A stretch of DNA of 64,000 nt, from contig NZ_JAERRL010000017.1 in the NCBI RefSeq assembly GCF_016741785.1, forward strand, positions 40,961 to 104,960. Direction: 5' to 3'. Both the position numbers and the translations under genes were made by a program. Every line of letters begins with the position of its first letter. The first letter of the stretch is position 1. The notes under the pieces are model-generated. The model saw only the letters and a list, made by a program, of their open reading frames with translations. It was not told where the DNA came from and searched no databases. Below, one piece after another: positions 10,344 through 19,421 of the stretch. This DNA comes from Streptomyces sp. 7-21 (GTDB lineage: Bacteria; Actinomycetota; Actinomycetes; Streptomycetales; Streptomycetaceae).

Positions 10344-11771
10344 TCAGCGGGCGCGGGCCCCGGAGGCTTCGGTGCCCTCGAACCGGGCCGCCGTGCGCTC
10401 GGCCGACGCCCGCGCCCGGGAGCCCGTCGTCAGCACGCCGCACACCAGCACCAGCACGCCGCAGCCGCAGATGATCCACCAGCCCGCCGTGCGGGCGCCG
10501 GCCGCCAGCGTCGTGCCCACCACCGCGATGCCCAGCGCCGAGCCGACCTGCCGCCCGGTCGAGGCCAGCCCTGCGGCCACGCCCGCCCTAGCCCGCGGCA
10601 TGCCCGTCACCGCCGTGTTGGTGATGGGCGCGTTCACCAGGCCGAAGCCGGTGCCGAACGCCACGAACGCCAGCAGGTAGGACACGCCTGTCAGCTCCCC
10701 CTCCCGCCACGCCAGCAGCGCGCCGCTCGCGGCGATCGCCGCCCCGGCCGCCACCAGCGGCACCCGGGCGCCCACGTGCGCCACCAGCTGCCCCGACAGC
10801 GGCGAGAACAGCATCGTCGTCGCCGCCATCGGCAGCAGGTGCAGCCCCGCCGCCAGCGGCGACAGGCCCTGGTCGTTCTGGAGGGTGAGGGTGGTCAGGA
10901 ACAGGAAACCGCCCATCCCGGAGAACGCCACGACCGCGATGCCGATCGCCCCGCTGAACGGCACGCTGCGGAAGAAGCCCAGCTCGATCAGCGGCTCCGG
11001 GCGGCGCGGCTCGTAGACCAGCAGCCCGGCCAGCGCGCACGCCGCGGCCGCGAAGCACCCCACGATCAGCGGCGACCCCCAGCCCTCGTTGCCGCCCTCG
11101 ATGATCCCGAACGTCAGCGAGCCCAGCAGCGCGATCACCAGCAGCTGCCCCACCGGGTCCAGCCGCCGGGCGTGCGCCGCCCGCGACTCCGGCACGAACC
11201 GCGCGGTCAGCACCAGCGCCAGCAGCCCCACCGGCAGGTTCAGCCAGAAGATCGAGCGCCAGCCGAACGAATGCACCAGCGCCCCGCCGACCAGCGGCCC
11301 GACCGCCATCGACACCCCGACCACCGCCCCCCAGGCCCCGATCGCGCGCGCCAGCTCCCGGGGGTCGCGGAACGTGTTCGTGATGATCGATATCGCGACG
11401 GGGTTGAGCATCGAGCCGCCCACGGCCTGCAGCGCGCGGCAGCACACCAGCCACGGCAGCCCCGGCGCGAGCGCGCACAGCACGGAGCCCGCCGTGAAGA
11501 CCACCAGGCCGATCCGGAAGACACGGCGCCGCCCGACGCGGTCGGCGGTCGAGCCGGCCAGCATCAGGAACGAGGCCAGCACGACGGTGTAGGTGTCCAG
11601 CGTCCACTGGAGCCCGGAGACGTCCGCGTCCAGGTCCTTCTGGAGGGAAGGCAGCGCCACGTTCAGGGCCGTGATGTCGAGGCTGACGATGAGCAGGCTC
11701 ATGCAGCACACGGCGAGCACGATCAGCCGACCGCGGCGGGAGAGCTCCTCGCCTTCGGGTGGGTGTCTCAT
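10344..11771 (-). CDS. MFS drug/metabolite exporter, DHA2 (EmrB/QacA-like)
   Basis: 475 aa multi-spanning membrane protein. After a short cytoplasmic N-terminus comes the DHA2 motif LDITALNVALPSLQKDL in helix 1, then WTLDTYTVVLAS and the loop motif GSTADRVGRRRVF (motif A). Helix 5 carries the antiporter-type GPLVGGALV motif. Hydropathy suggests about 14 helices. Proton-coupled efflux of hydrophobic compounds is typical of the family; the substrate is not visible. No regulator is adjacent. It converges with the LacI-like gene at a 12-nt gap. Confidence 0.88.
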   Translation of the reverse strand: MRHPPEGEELSRRGRLIVLAVCCMSLLIVSLDITALNVALPSLQKDLDADVSGLQWTLDTYTVVLASFLMLAGSTADRVGRRRVFRIGLVVFTAGSVLCALAPGLPWLVCCRALQAVGGSMLNPVAISIITNTFRDPRELARAIGAWGAVVGVSMAVGPLVGGALVHSFGWRSIFWLNLPVGLLALVLTARFVPESRAAHARRLDPVGQLLVIALLGSLTFGIIEGGNEGWGSPLIVGCFAAAACALAGLLVYEPRRPEPLIELGFFRSVPFSGAIGIAVVAFSGMGGFLFLTTLTLQNDQGLSPLAAGLHLLPMAATTMLFSPLSGQLVAHVGARVPLVAAGAAIAASGALLAWREGELTGVSYLLAFVAFGTGFGLVNAPITNTAVTGMPRARAGVAAGLASTGRQVGSALGIAVVGTTLAAGARTAGWWIICGCGVLVLVCGVLTTGSRARASAERTAARFEGTEASGARAR

Positions 11772-11846
11772 GATCCACCAGCCTCGCCCGCGCGCCGCCG
11801 CGCCACAACCACGTGCCGGGCCCGGCGTGCGCGGCCCCGCACACGG

Positions 11847-13808
11847 TCACACCGGGCTGGCCCACGCCTTCGCGAGCTTCGTCAGCGCCCACGCCCGGGC
11901 GTAGGCGTCCGGCAGGCCCTGGGCCAGGCTCTCGGCCCGGTGCGGATCGGCGGCCGCCCGCACCACGGCGGCCCGGGCCAGCTGCTGCTGCCCCCGGGGA
12001 GTGTGGAACCGGGCGCGGGCGGTGTGTTCGACCTCGTCGGCGAGGCGGGCGGCCCGGTCCGGGCTGGTGCCCGCCAGCGCCTTGGCCACCGCCGCCAGCA
12101 TGTCGGCGCGGTCCTCCTCGCCGGGGAAACCGCGGGCCAGCCGCTCGGCCTCGTCCGCCAGCCGCTTAGCCCGGCCGGGGTCGGCGGCCGCCAGCTCCGA
12201 GGCCATCTCGGCCAGCGCGTTCGCCCGGACCTCGTCGTCCGGGATCACCCGGGAGAGGTACTCGGCGCGGTCCGGGTCGGTAGCCGCGAACGCCAGCGCG
12301 GTCACCCCGAGCGCCACCGACCGGGCCGGCCAGCTGGCGTCGTCCGCCAGACCGCCGGCCAGGCGCGCCGCCTCGTCCGCCAGCCGCTCGGCCCGGCCGG
12401 GGTCGGCGGCCGCCAGCTTCCGGGCGATCTCCGCCAGCACCCGCACCATCTCGGGCGTGTGGGGGATGGCGCGCGCCAGCTGCTCGGCCCGGCCGGGGCT
12501 GAGGACGGCGTGCGCCAGCGCGGCGGCGCCCAGCGCGCGGGCGCGCGGTTCGCCGCCGGGCACGCCGCGGGCGAGGCGCTCGGCCTCGTCTGCCAGCCAC
12601 GCCGCGCCCTGGCGGTCGGTGCCCGCCATCGCCTCGGCGATCCCGGCGAGCGCGGACGCCCTGGCGGAGCCGTCGGCGATGCCCGCGGCGCGGCGCTGCC
12701 CCTCCTGGAGCAGCGCCGCGGCCCGGTGCGGCTCGGCCGCGGCCAGCACCTTCGCGATCTGGGTGAGCGCGGCCACCCGGCCGGACTCGTCAGGGATGCC
12801 GCGGGCGGCGGTCTCGGCCGCGGCCAGCGCCGCGCGGGCGCGCGGCGGGAGGGCGGCCGGGCCGGCCGGCTGCGGGGCGGGGGTGCCAGGGGTACCGGAG
12901 GGTGCGGCGGGGGCGGGCGGGCCGAAGGGGACGCCGCCGGGCACGCCGCTGGCCGGGGGAGCGCCCGGCGAAGGGGCCGCGCCGGTGCCCAGGACGGAGG
13001 CCAGCAGCTGGCGCGCCTGGGCCACCCCCGGCCGGCGCTTCGGGTCCTTGGCCATCAGCCCTTCGAGCAGCGGCGCCAGCGGCCCCGCCCGCCGGGGCGG
13101 CGGCGCCTCGTCGAACAGGACCGCGCTCATCGTGGCGGCCTGGCTGTCCCGGCGGAACGGCGAGACGCCCTCCAGGGCCTGGTAGAGCGTGACCCCGAGG
13201 GAGAACAGGTCGCCGGCGGCCGTCCCCGGCGCGCCGCGCAGCCGCTCCGGCGCCGTGAACTCCACCGAGCCGATGAACATCCCGGCCGCCGTGAGTGCGG
13301 GATCGTCCTGGTGGACGGCGATCCCGAAGTCCGTGAGCAGGACCTGGTCCCCGGCGGCCAGCATCACGTTGGCCGGTTTGACGTCGCGGTGCACGATCCC
13401 CGCCTCGTGCGCCGAGCCGAGCGCGCTCAGCAGCGCGGCGGCGACCGGGACGGCCTCCGCCACCGGCAGCGGGCCGCGCTCCGCGAGGCGGTCGGCCAGG
13501 GACACGCCGTCGACGAGCTGCATCACGGTCCAGGGGACGTCCTCGTCGACGACCACGTCGTAGACCGCGACGATGTGCGGATGGTCGCGCAGCTTCGCGG
13601 CGTTGCGGGCCTCGCGCCGGGCCCGGGCCAGCCGCTCGGACCGCTCGGCCGCCGTCCCCGCCTCGGGCAGCCGCATCTCCTTGACGGCGACCTCGACATC
13701 CAGGAACTCGTCGCGCGCCCGCCAGACCCGGCCGAACCCCCCGGAGCCCAGCTCCTCCCGCAGGAGGTAGCGCCCCCCGACGACCCGGCCCGGCTGCGTC
13801 TGCTGCAT
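11847..13808 (-). CDS. Cytosolic serine/threonine protein kinase with C-terminal helical repeats
   Basis: 653 aa. The Hanks-type kinase domain spans about residues 13-275: glycine loop GSGGFG, VAVKEM lysine, catalytic HRDVKPANVM, DFG and the activation-segment FTAPERL. A Pro/Ala/Gly-rich linker follows (about 280-335). The rest is a row of some eight to nine Ala-rich helical units of roughly 37-45 residues with the recurring pattern ADPxRAERLADEAxRLA then RAxALxxIAxxLA, resembling TPR/SEL-like solenoids. There is no transmembrane helix or PASTA domain, unlike PknB. The ATG at 13808 follows GGGGAGGG and was chosen over a start 17 codons upstream. Substrates are unknown. Confidence 0.9.
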   Translation of the reverse strand: MQQTQPGRVVGGRYLLREELGSGGFGRVWRARDEFLDVEVAVKEMRLPEAGTAAERSERLARARREARNAAKLRDHPHIVAVYDVVVDEDVPWTVMQLVDGVSLADRLAERGPLPVAEAVPVAAALLSALGSAHEAGIVHRDVKPANVMLAAGDQVLLTDFGIAVHQDDPALTAAGMFIGSVEFTAPERLRGAPGTAAGDLFSLGVTLYQALEGVSPFRRDSQAATMSAVLFDEAPPPRRAGPLAPLLEGLMAKDPKRRPGVAQARQLLASVLGTGAAPSPGAPPASGVPGGVPFGPPAPAAPSGTPGTPAPQPAGPAALPPRARAALAAAETAARGIPDESGRVAALTQIAKVLAAAEPHRAAALLQEGQRRAAGIADGSARASALAGIAEAMAGTDRQGAAWLADEAERLARGVPGGEPRARALGAAALAHAVLSPGRAEQLARAIPHTPEMVRVLAEIARKLAAADPGRAERLADEAARLAGGLADDASWPARSVALGVTALAFAATDPDRAEYLSRVIPDDEVRANALAEMASELAAADPGRAKRLADEAERLARGFPGEEDRADMLAAVAKALAGTSPDRAARLADEVEHTARARFHTPRGQQQLARAAVVRAAADPHRAESLAQGLPDAYARAWALTKLAKAWASPV

Positions 13809-14161
13809 CACGGCCCTCCCCTGTGACCTCTGGCGCCGCAGTGGCTGCCAGGATGCCATGCCCCCCGCTCCGGCCGGTCACCCCCGGTGCCGGCGGCCAG
13901 CTTTCGGCGGGAGTGTGGCGGGCTGGCGGGTCTGGCGGGCTGATCGGGGAAGTGGCAGTCTGGTGGGTTCAGCGGCCCGCCGCCGGATCCCCCGCGCGGA
14001 CCCGAGCCCGCCGCGGCGGGCGGCCGCGCCGCCAGTGGATCCCTGCCGTGCGCCTGAGCAGCCGCCCGCTCCGGGGCCGCACCCCGCGCCGGCGTCGTGC
14101 CGGGGGGAATACCCGTCCCGTCCCGAGCGTTCCGTACGTCTGGTTCCTAAGGAGATGCGCT
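13809..14161. other. Divergent intergenic region between kinase and TPR genes
   Basis: 353 nt without a convincing gene. It must hold the two divergent promoters. I see no clear -35/-10 pair. A short G-rich stretch has three copies of TGGCGGG at 13916, 13924 and 13933. An AAGGAG at about 14150 is the ribosome-binding site of the downstream gene. Confidence 0.5.
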
Positions 14162-14524
14162 GTGCGCGATACCACCCCGCAGACCCGTGTCGTGGCCTTC
14201 CGCGCGGCCGAGCGGCTGCTCGCCGCCCGTGATCCGCGCGGGGCCCTGAAGCTGCTCGATCCGCTGATCAGGGCCCATCCGGAGAACACGGCGGCCCGCC
14301 TGCTGCGTGCCCGCGCCTTCTTCCTCGCCGCCCAGCTGCGGTCCGCCGAGCTGGAGTTCCAGCTGGTGCTGGAGCGCGAGCCGGACAACGCCTACGCGCA
14401 CTTCGCGCTGGGGCGCACGCTGGAGCGGGCGGGACGCGCGGACGAGGCGATGCGCCACTTCCGCCTCGCCGCCGCGCTCGACCCCCGGCCCGACTTCCTG
14501 GCGGCTGCCCGCTTCGGCGAATAG
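14162..14524 (+). CDS. Small tetratricopeptide-repeat protein
   Basis: 120 aa, cytoplasmic, with about three TPR-like helical hairpins: RAAERLLAARDPRGALKLLD, ENTAARLLRARAFFLAAQLRSAELEF and NAYAHFALGRTLERAGRADEAMRHF, followed by the short tail RLAAALDPRPDFLAAARFGE. Such proteins act as protein-interaction scaffolds; no catalytic domain is present. The GTG at 14162 is preceded by TAAGGAG. The longer frame from 13823 crosses the intergenic region and has no family match, so it is rejected. It converges with the P-loop kinase gene. Confidence 0.82.
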   Translation: MRDTTPQTRVVAFRAAERLLAARDPRGALKLLDPLIRAHPENTAARLLRARAFFLAAQLRSAELEFQLVLEREPDNAYAHFALGRTLERAGRADEAMRHFRLAAALDPRPDFLAAARFGE

Positions 14525-14535
14525 CCCGCGGCCTG

Positions 14536-15156
14536 TCAGCCGTCCGGAAGCGTCAGGACGCGGTCGCAGCGGCCGCGGCTGGTCGCCACCAGCTCCGCGT
14601 TGGGCCGGTCGTTGCCGTCGATCCAGGCCCGGGCCGCCGCCGTGTCCCGGCCGTGCCCGGTGTGGCGCCGCATCAGCCGCGCGTCCCGTACCTCCTCGGG
14701 CGCGTCGACGTACCACACCCGTGCCATCAGCGCGCGGGCCTCACGCCAGCCCGGAGCGTCGAGCGCCAGGTAATTCCCCTCCGTCACGACCAGCCGGGCC
14801 CCGGGCGCCACCCGGTGCCGTGCCGCCACCGGCTCGTCGAGCACGCGGTCGAAGTCCGGCACGTACACCTCCTCGGCGGTCTCCTGCCGCAGCCGCCGCA
14901 GCAGCGCCACGTATCCCCAGACGTCGAAACTCGGCTCGGATCCCTTGCGGGACCGCAGGCCGAGCCGGTCGAGCTGCGCGTTCGACAGATGGAAGCCGTC
15001 CAGCGGCACGTACGCCGCCGCCTCGCCCAGCTCCGCCACCAGCCGCCGCGCCAGGGTCGACTTGCCCGCCCCCGGCGGGCCGGCCAGCCCGAGCACCGCC
15101 CGCCCGCGCCGCGGGATCAGCTCCGCCGCCTGTGCCGCCAGCCCCGCCACGTCCAT
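14536..15156 (-). CDS. Nucleoside/nucleotide kinase-like P-loop protein
   Basis: 206 aa. Walker A is GPPGAGKST at about residues 26-34. It is followed by the uridine-kinase/pantothenate-kinase type DGFHLSN and a Walker-B-like LVVTEGNYLALD. Length and motifs match the actinobacterial nucleoside/nucleotide kinase family related to YggC and uridine kinase. The phosphate acceptor cannot be read from the sequence. It is a single gene, convergent with the TPR gene and divergent from the DUF4032 gene. Confidence 0.85.
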   Translation of the reverse strand: MDVAGLAAQAAELIPRRGRAVLGLAGPPGAGKSTLARRLVAELGEAAAYVPLDGFHLSNAQLDRLGLRSRKGSEPSFDVWGYVALLRRLRQETAEEVYVPDFDRVLDEPVAARHRVAPGARLVVTEGNYLALDAPGWREARALMARVWYVDAPEEVRDARLMRRHTGHGRDTAAARAWIDGNDRPNAELVATSRGRCDRVLTLPDG

Positions 15157-15288
15157 GGCGGCAGCTTACGGCCGCGCCCCGCCGCGCGGGACCGCCCCGT
15201 GCGGCCCGCCGCCGCGTCAGGCGGCTTCCGTAGAATTCCGGCGAACGCCGCCCGAGCCGAGGCGCCGCCGACCGTGAGATGAGGGTGG

Positions 15289-16584
15289 ATGGATCTCCAG
15301 ATCACCGCGACCGACCCGGACCACGCGGCCGCCCTGCTCGACCTCCCCTTTGACGTGCCGCTCGCCGAGTGGCCCGAGAAGCATCTGGTCGCGCTGCCGC
15401 GCGGCATCTCGCGCCACGTCGTGCGCTTCGCTTCGGCCGGGGACGAGGTCTTCGCCGTCAAGGAGGTCGGTGAGTGGGCAGCGGTCCGCGAGTACGGGCT
15501 GCTGCGCGACCTCGACCGGCTCGCCGTCCCCGCCGTCGACCCGGTGGCCGTCGTCACCGGCCGCACGACCAGCGACGGGCAGCCGCTGGAGCCGGTGCTG
15601 ATCACCCGGCAGCTCAAGGGCTCCCTGCCCTACCGCTCGATGTTCGAGACCACGATGCGGCCCAGCACGATCAACCGGCTGCTCGACGCCCTGGCCGTGC
15701 TGCTGGTCCGGCTCCACCTCAGCGGCTTCGCCTGGGGTGACTGCTCGCTGTCCAACACGCTCTTCCGCCGTGACGCGGGCGCGTACGCCGCGTACCTCGT
15801 GGACGCCGAGACCGGGCAGCTCCAGCCGCAGCTGACGCGCGGGCAGCGCGAATACGACCTGGAGGTGGCGCGGGTCAACATCGCCGGGGAGCTGATGGAC
15901 CTGGAAGCCGGCGGCTCGCTGCACCCGTCTGTGGACCCGGTGCGGTTCGGTGAGGCCATCGGCACCCGCTACGGGGAGCTGTGGCACGAGCTGACCCGCA
16001 CCTCGGTGTACCCGCGGACCAAGCGCCACTACATCGACCGCCGCATCAGGCGGCTGAACGACCTGGGCTTCGACGTCGCGGAGATGCAGATCCAGAGCTC
16101 TCCGGGCGGTGAGACCGTGACGTTCGTGCCGAAGGTCGTCGACGCGGGCCACCACCAGCGGCAGCTGCTGCGCCTCACCGGCCTGGACGCCGAGGAGAAC
16201 CAGGCGCGCAGCCTGCTGAACGACCTGGAGACGTGGATGGCGACCCAGGAGGACTACGCTCCGGGCGACCCGCTCGGGGCGCGGCCGGAGGTGCTGGCGC
16301 ACCGCTGGGTCCGCGACGTGTTCCGGCCCGCCGTCCGCGCCGTGCCGCGCGAGCTGCGGGACGGGCTCGACACCGCGCAGATCTACCACGAGCTGCTGGA
16401 ACACCGGCTGCGGCTGTCGGAGCGCGCCCACCGCGACGTGGGCATGGCCGCCGCCGCCGAGGACTACGCCCGCCTGCGCGCCGAGCAGCTGCGGAACGCC
16501 CCGCCGCCCGGCGCGGTGGCCGGGGACGACGACGGCAGCGGCGGCACGGACCAGGACGGGCCCGGCGAGGCTGCCGGGGAGTGA
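15289..16584 (+). CDS. DUF4032 domain protein with kinase-like N-terminal fold
   Basis: 431 aa conserved actinobacterial protein. The N-terminal half resembles a lipopolysaccharide-kinase/protein-kinase-like fold, with FAVKEVGEWAAVREYGLL (lysine and Glu pair, about residue 55) and GFAWGDCSLSNTLF (about 145), where a Gly-Asp replaces the usual HxD, followed by YLVDAETGQ. The C-terminal DUF4032 half begins around residue 220. The family has no settled function. The start ATG at 15289 has GATGAG upstream, and TAGAAT at 15231-15236 could be a -10. It is convergent with the DUF5709 gene at 8 nt. Confidence 0.85.
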   Translation: MDLQITATDPDHAAALLDLPFDVPLAEWPEKHLVALPRGISRHVVRFASAGDEVFAVKEVGEWAAVREYGLLRDLDRLAVPAVDPVAVVTGRTTSDGQPLEPVLITRQLKGSLPYRSMFETTMRPSTINRLLDALAVLLVRLHLSGFAWGDCSLSNTLFRRDAGAYAAYLVDAETGQLQPQLTRGQREYDLEVARVNIAGELMDLEAGGSLHPSVDPVRFGEAIGTRYGELWHELTRTSVYPRTKRHYIDRRIRRLNDLGFDVAEMQIQSSPGGETVTFVPKVVDAGHHQRQLLRLTGLDAEENQARSLLNDLETWMATQEDYAPGDPLGARPEVLAHRWVRDVFRPAVRAVPRELRDGLDTAQIYHELLEHRLRLSERAHRDVGMAAAAEDYARLRAEQLRNAPPPGAVAGDDDGSGGTDQDGPGEAAGE

Positions 16585-16592
16585 CGGCCCCG

Positions 16593-17063
16593 TCAGGCCG
16601 CCTCGCTCTCCTCGCCCCCCAGCTGCTCGTCCGGGATGACGTGCACCGCGGCCTCCTCGGCGGTGGCGGCACCGCCGTCGATGCCGACGTCGCGCGCCGA
16701 GGAGCCGTTGCCGTTGCGGCGGGGCGCCAGCTCGTCGGCGCGCAGCAGCCGCCCGGCGCGGGCGTCGCCGACCTCGTCGTCCATGGGCTCACCCCACATG
16801 CCCGGCTGGTCGCCGATGCCGTCGCCTTCCGGTGGCCGCACGTCCGCCGTCTCCTCGCGGAGCCGCTCGTCGAGGGTCTCCCGGGCGCGCTGCTCGGCCG
16901 CGGTGATGCCGTGGTGGGTGGCGCCCAGGGGCTTCTCGGGAGGTGAGTACCCCTGGTCCAGGGTCTCGTCGAGCTGCGGCTCGTCGATCGCGTTGTCGAG
17001 ATCGACGTCGTAGGGATTCTCGTCGTCGGTACCGAGGGGCGGCTGGTAGACCTGGTCGCCCAT
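16593..17063 (-). CDS. DUF5709 domain protein
   Basis: 156 aa acidic, hydrophilic protein with no membrane segment. It starts MGDQVYQPPLGTDDENPYD and contains the conserved LDQGYSPPEKPLGATHHGITAAEQ and LDERLREE segments, typical of this actinobacterial family. Function is unknown. The ATG at 17063 has GGGAAG upstream and was preferred to an ATG eight codons earlier. It is probably largely disordered. Confidence 0.82.
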   Translation of the reverse strand: MGDQVYQPPLGTDDENPYDVDLDNAIDEPQLDETLDQGYSPPEKPLGATHHGITAAEQRARETLDERLREETADVRPPEGDGIGDQPGMWGEPMDDEVGDARAGRLLRADELAPRRNGNGSSARDVGIDGGAATAEEAAVHVIPDEQLGGEESEAA

Positions 17064-17157
17064 GGCCCATTCTTCCCTGCCGGGCATGCGCGCTCGCCTC
17101 CTTCTTCCTCACCCCCCGGTTTCCCGCTCATACGCCGGGAAAACGGGGCAGAACGCC

Positions 17158-17952
17158 TCACCGCCGGCGGCCGTCCGGCTGCGGCTGGCAGCGGGGGCAC
17201 CAGACGGTGGTGCGCCCGGCCACGCGGGTGCGCGCCAGCGGCGTGCCGCAGCGCGGGCAGGCGGGGTCAGGGCGGCCGCGCCGTCCGGTGAGCCAGCCGC
17301 GTCCGTCCGGCACGCGACCGGCGGGGACCGCCGCGCCCAGCACCGTGCGCAGCGCCCGCTCCAGCCGCTGCCGCTCCGCCGGCGCCAGGCCGGCGGCGGG
17401 CCGCGCCGGGTGCAGGCGGGCCCGCCACAGCACCTCGTCCGCCAGCAGGTTGCCCAGGCCGGCGAGCAGCGACTGGTCGAGCAGCGCGGACTTCAGGCCG
17501 CCGCGGCGGCCCGCCAGCAGCCGCCCCAGCTCGCCGGGGGCCAGGGCGAGCGCGTCCGGACCCTGCCGCCCCATGACACGCTGCGCCTGCGTGCCGGAGC
17601 GGACGAGCCAGATGCCGCGCAGCTTGCGCTGGTCGCGGTAGCGCAGCACGCGACCGCCCTCGAGCGTGAAGGTGATCCGGTCGTGCGGGGCGGGGTCCGT
17701 GCCGCACACCAGGCGGCCCGTCATGCCGAAGTGGAGCAGCACCACCTCCGGACCGTCCGTCGGCGCCAGCAGCCACTTGCCGTGGCGGCGCGGCGCCCGG
17801 AAGCGGCGGCCGGTCAGCGCGCGCCGGAACCCGGCGGCGCTGACCTGGTGGAGCACACCGGCGTCAGCCACCGTCACGCCGGTCACCCGCCGTCCCCGGG
17901 CGCAGGCGGCGAAGGTGCGCGAAAAACCCTCCACATCGGGCAGTTCGGGCAT
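17158..17952 (-). CDS. Fpg/Nei-family DNA glycosylase
   Basis: 264 aa base-excision repair enzyme. The mature N-terminus PELPDVE gives the catalytic proline and the following glutamate. The H2TH region lies at LDQSLLAGLGNLLADEVLW (about residues 160-180). A C-terminal zinc finger has CPRCGTPL and WCPRCQ (two CxxC pairs). It removes oxidised bases and nicks by beta/delta elimination. The sequence is closer to actinobacterial Nei/Fpg-like paralogues than to canonical MutM, so substrate preference is uncertain. The start at 17952 is fixed because the active-site proline must follow Met. Confidence 0.92.
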   Translation of the reverse strand: MPELPDVEGFSRTFAACARGRRVTGVTVADAGVLHQVSAAGFRRALTGRRFRAPRRHGKWLLAPTDGPEVVLLHFGMTGRLVCGTDPAPHDRITFTLEGGRVLRYRDQRKLRGIWLVRSGTQAQRVMGRQGPDALALAPGELGRLLAGRRGGLKSALLDQSLLAGLGNLLADEVLWRARLHPARPAAGLAPAERQRLERALRTVLGAAVPAGRVPDGRGWLTGRRGRPDPACPRCGTPLARTRVAGRTTVWCPRCQPQPDGRRR

Positions 17953-18028
17953 GGCGCCAGGGTACGTGCCGTGCCTGGGGCCCGCCCGCCGGCGGCCCGG
18001 GCTCACCCGCCCCGCGGCGCGCGGCCCG

Positions 18029-18997
18029 TCAGGAGCTGAGCCCGAAGAAGTCGATCGCCATGGCCGCCATGCCGCTGAACGGCAGCGTGTGGCCCGTGTT
18101 CTCCAGGCTGATCGCCTCGACCGGCGCCTGCGCGCCGGTGCCGCCGTAGCGGGTGCGGGTCCAGCCGGGCTGCGGGTAGTCCGTGGACGACGGCGTCTGG
18201 CTCAGGCCGTGCACGTTCGTCCACTGCTTGATCTCTTCCTCGAAGTTCGGGTAGCGGAGCGTGTCGTCGGCCGTGCCGTGCCACAGCTGCATGCGCGGCC
18301 ACGGGCCCGTGTAGCCCGGGTAGGAGGCCCGCACCAGGTCGCCCCACTCCTCGGGGGTGTGGCTGATCTGGCCGTTGGCGCAGGCGCTGTTCCATCCGGA
18401 GCCGTCGGTCGTGGCGAAGCAGCCGAACGGCACGCCCGAGAACGCCGCCCCGGCCGCGAAGACGTCCGGGTAGTTGGCGAGCAGCACGTTCGTCATCATC
18501 GCGCCCGACGAGGCGCCGACGGCGTACACCCGGTCGGGGTCGCTGCCGTAGGTGCGCTCGACGTAGTCGACCATCGAGCGGATGCCGACCGGGTCGCTGC
18601 CGCCGTCGCGCCGCAGCGCCTCGGGCGAGGAGACGTCGAAGCACTGCCCGTCGCGCGTGGCGGAGGGGTAGATCACGATGAAGCCGTACTGGTCGGCCAG
18701 CGAGGCGAACTCGGTGCCGGCGTAGAACGCCGGCCCGGAGCCCGTGCAGTAGTGCACCGCGACCAGCACGGCGGGTTCCGGCTCCACGCTGTCCGGCACG
18801 TACACGTGCATGCGCAGGCCGCTCGGGTTCTCGCCGAAGCCGGTGACCTCGGTCAGCTGCGCCGCCGACGCCGGGGGAGCGGTCACGAACAGCGCCGCCA
18901 GCAGCGGCAGCACGCAGCCGGCCAGCGTGGCGGCGAGCGCGCGGAGCCGGCTCACCGCCCTGCGGGGGGAGCGGGGCAGGGAAGACACCTGGGACAT
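18029..18997 (-). CDS. Secreted CE1/PHB-depolymerase-type esterase
   Basis: 322 aa. A signal peptide (basic RSPRRAVSRLRAL then a hydrophobic core ending PPASAA) covers about residues 1-46. The alpha/beta-hydrolase domain has the nucleophile elbow GASSGAM near residue 140, an oxyanion-region VAVHYCTGSG and a C-terminal TGHTLPF histidine. This family includes acetylxylan and feruloyl esterases and PHB depolymerases. In this neighbourhood, removal of ester groups from plant polysaccharide is likely. The ATG at 18997 is preceded by GAGGACAAG. A strong promoter and dyad lie upstream. Confidence 0.85.
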   Translation of the reverse strand: MSQVSSLPRSPRRAVSRLRALAATLAGCVLPLLAALFVTAPPASAAQLTEVTGFGENPSGLRMHVYVPDSVEPEPAVLVAVHYCTGSGPAFYAGTEFASLADQYGFIVIYPSATRDGQCFDVSSPEALRRDGGSDPVGIRSMVDYVERTYGSDPDRVYAVGASSGAMMTNVLLANYPDVFAAGAAFSGVPFGCFATTDGSGWNSACANGQISHTPEEWGDLVRASYPGYTGPWPRMQLWHGTADDTLRYPNFEEEIKQWTNVHGLSQTPSSTDYPQPGWTRTRYGGTGAQAPVEAISLENTGHTLPFSGMAAMAIDFFGLSS

Positions 18998-19179
18998 GCT
19001 CTTGTCCTCGTCCTCGTACTCGTTGTGTCGAAGTCCTTCGCGGACATGCGGTCGTGGAAGGCCCGAGGCCGCGGCTGCCGTCCCTCGGCGCCGCCCGTCC
19101 GTGGCGCGGCGGCGCACCTGAGCGCGGTCACGTGACACGGGCCCCGCCACGTGGGAGCCCGTGCCCCGTCCGGGCAAGT

Positions 19180-19196
19180 GCCGGAAAATTTCCGGC
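19180..19196. promoter_or_regulatory. Operator-like palindrome downstream of the esterase promoter
   Basis: GCCGGAAAATTTCCGGC is a dyad with 8-bp arms around one central base. It sits about 13-29 nt downstream of the predicted transcription start of the esterase. A 13-of-17 match is found at the same place before the SGNH esterase gene (62532-62548). Confidence 0.6.
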
Positions 19197-19215
19197 AGTT
19201 GTCATATCCGCAGGA

Positions 19216-19244
19216 AAGATAGAGACACCCCTGACGAGCGTCAA
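19216..19244 (-). promoter_or_regulatory. Promoter of the secreted esterase gene
   Basis: Read on the minus strand: TTGACG (19244-19239), exactly 17 bp, then TATCTT (19221-19216). It is the only recognisable signal in the 424-nt region 18998-19421 besides the palindrome at 19180 and further CCGGAAG-type repeats near 19298-19312. The leader to the start codon is about 210 nt. Confidence 0.65.
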
Positions 19245-19421
19245 CAGTGCCGGCAGGCCGGGAAGAACGCCGGTGCCCGGCCGGTGCGCCCGCAAACTTC
19301 CGGAAGACTTCCGGTGCGCGCCGGCCGGGCCGCGGTGGCCACGAGGAGACGAGCCACGAGGAAACCCGAGGAAACCTGAAAAAGGGGACACGAAGATGAG
19401 GAGCCGCGGAGAGAAACCCGG

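Noticed and set aside
13916..13939. TGGCGGG triplet repeat as a regulatory array
   Set aside because: Copies are short, unevenly spaced and expected by chance in such GC-rich DNA.
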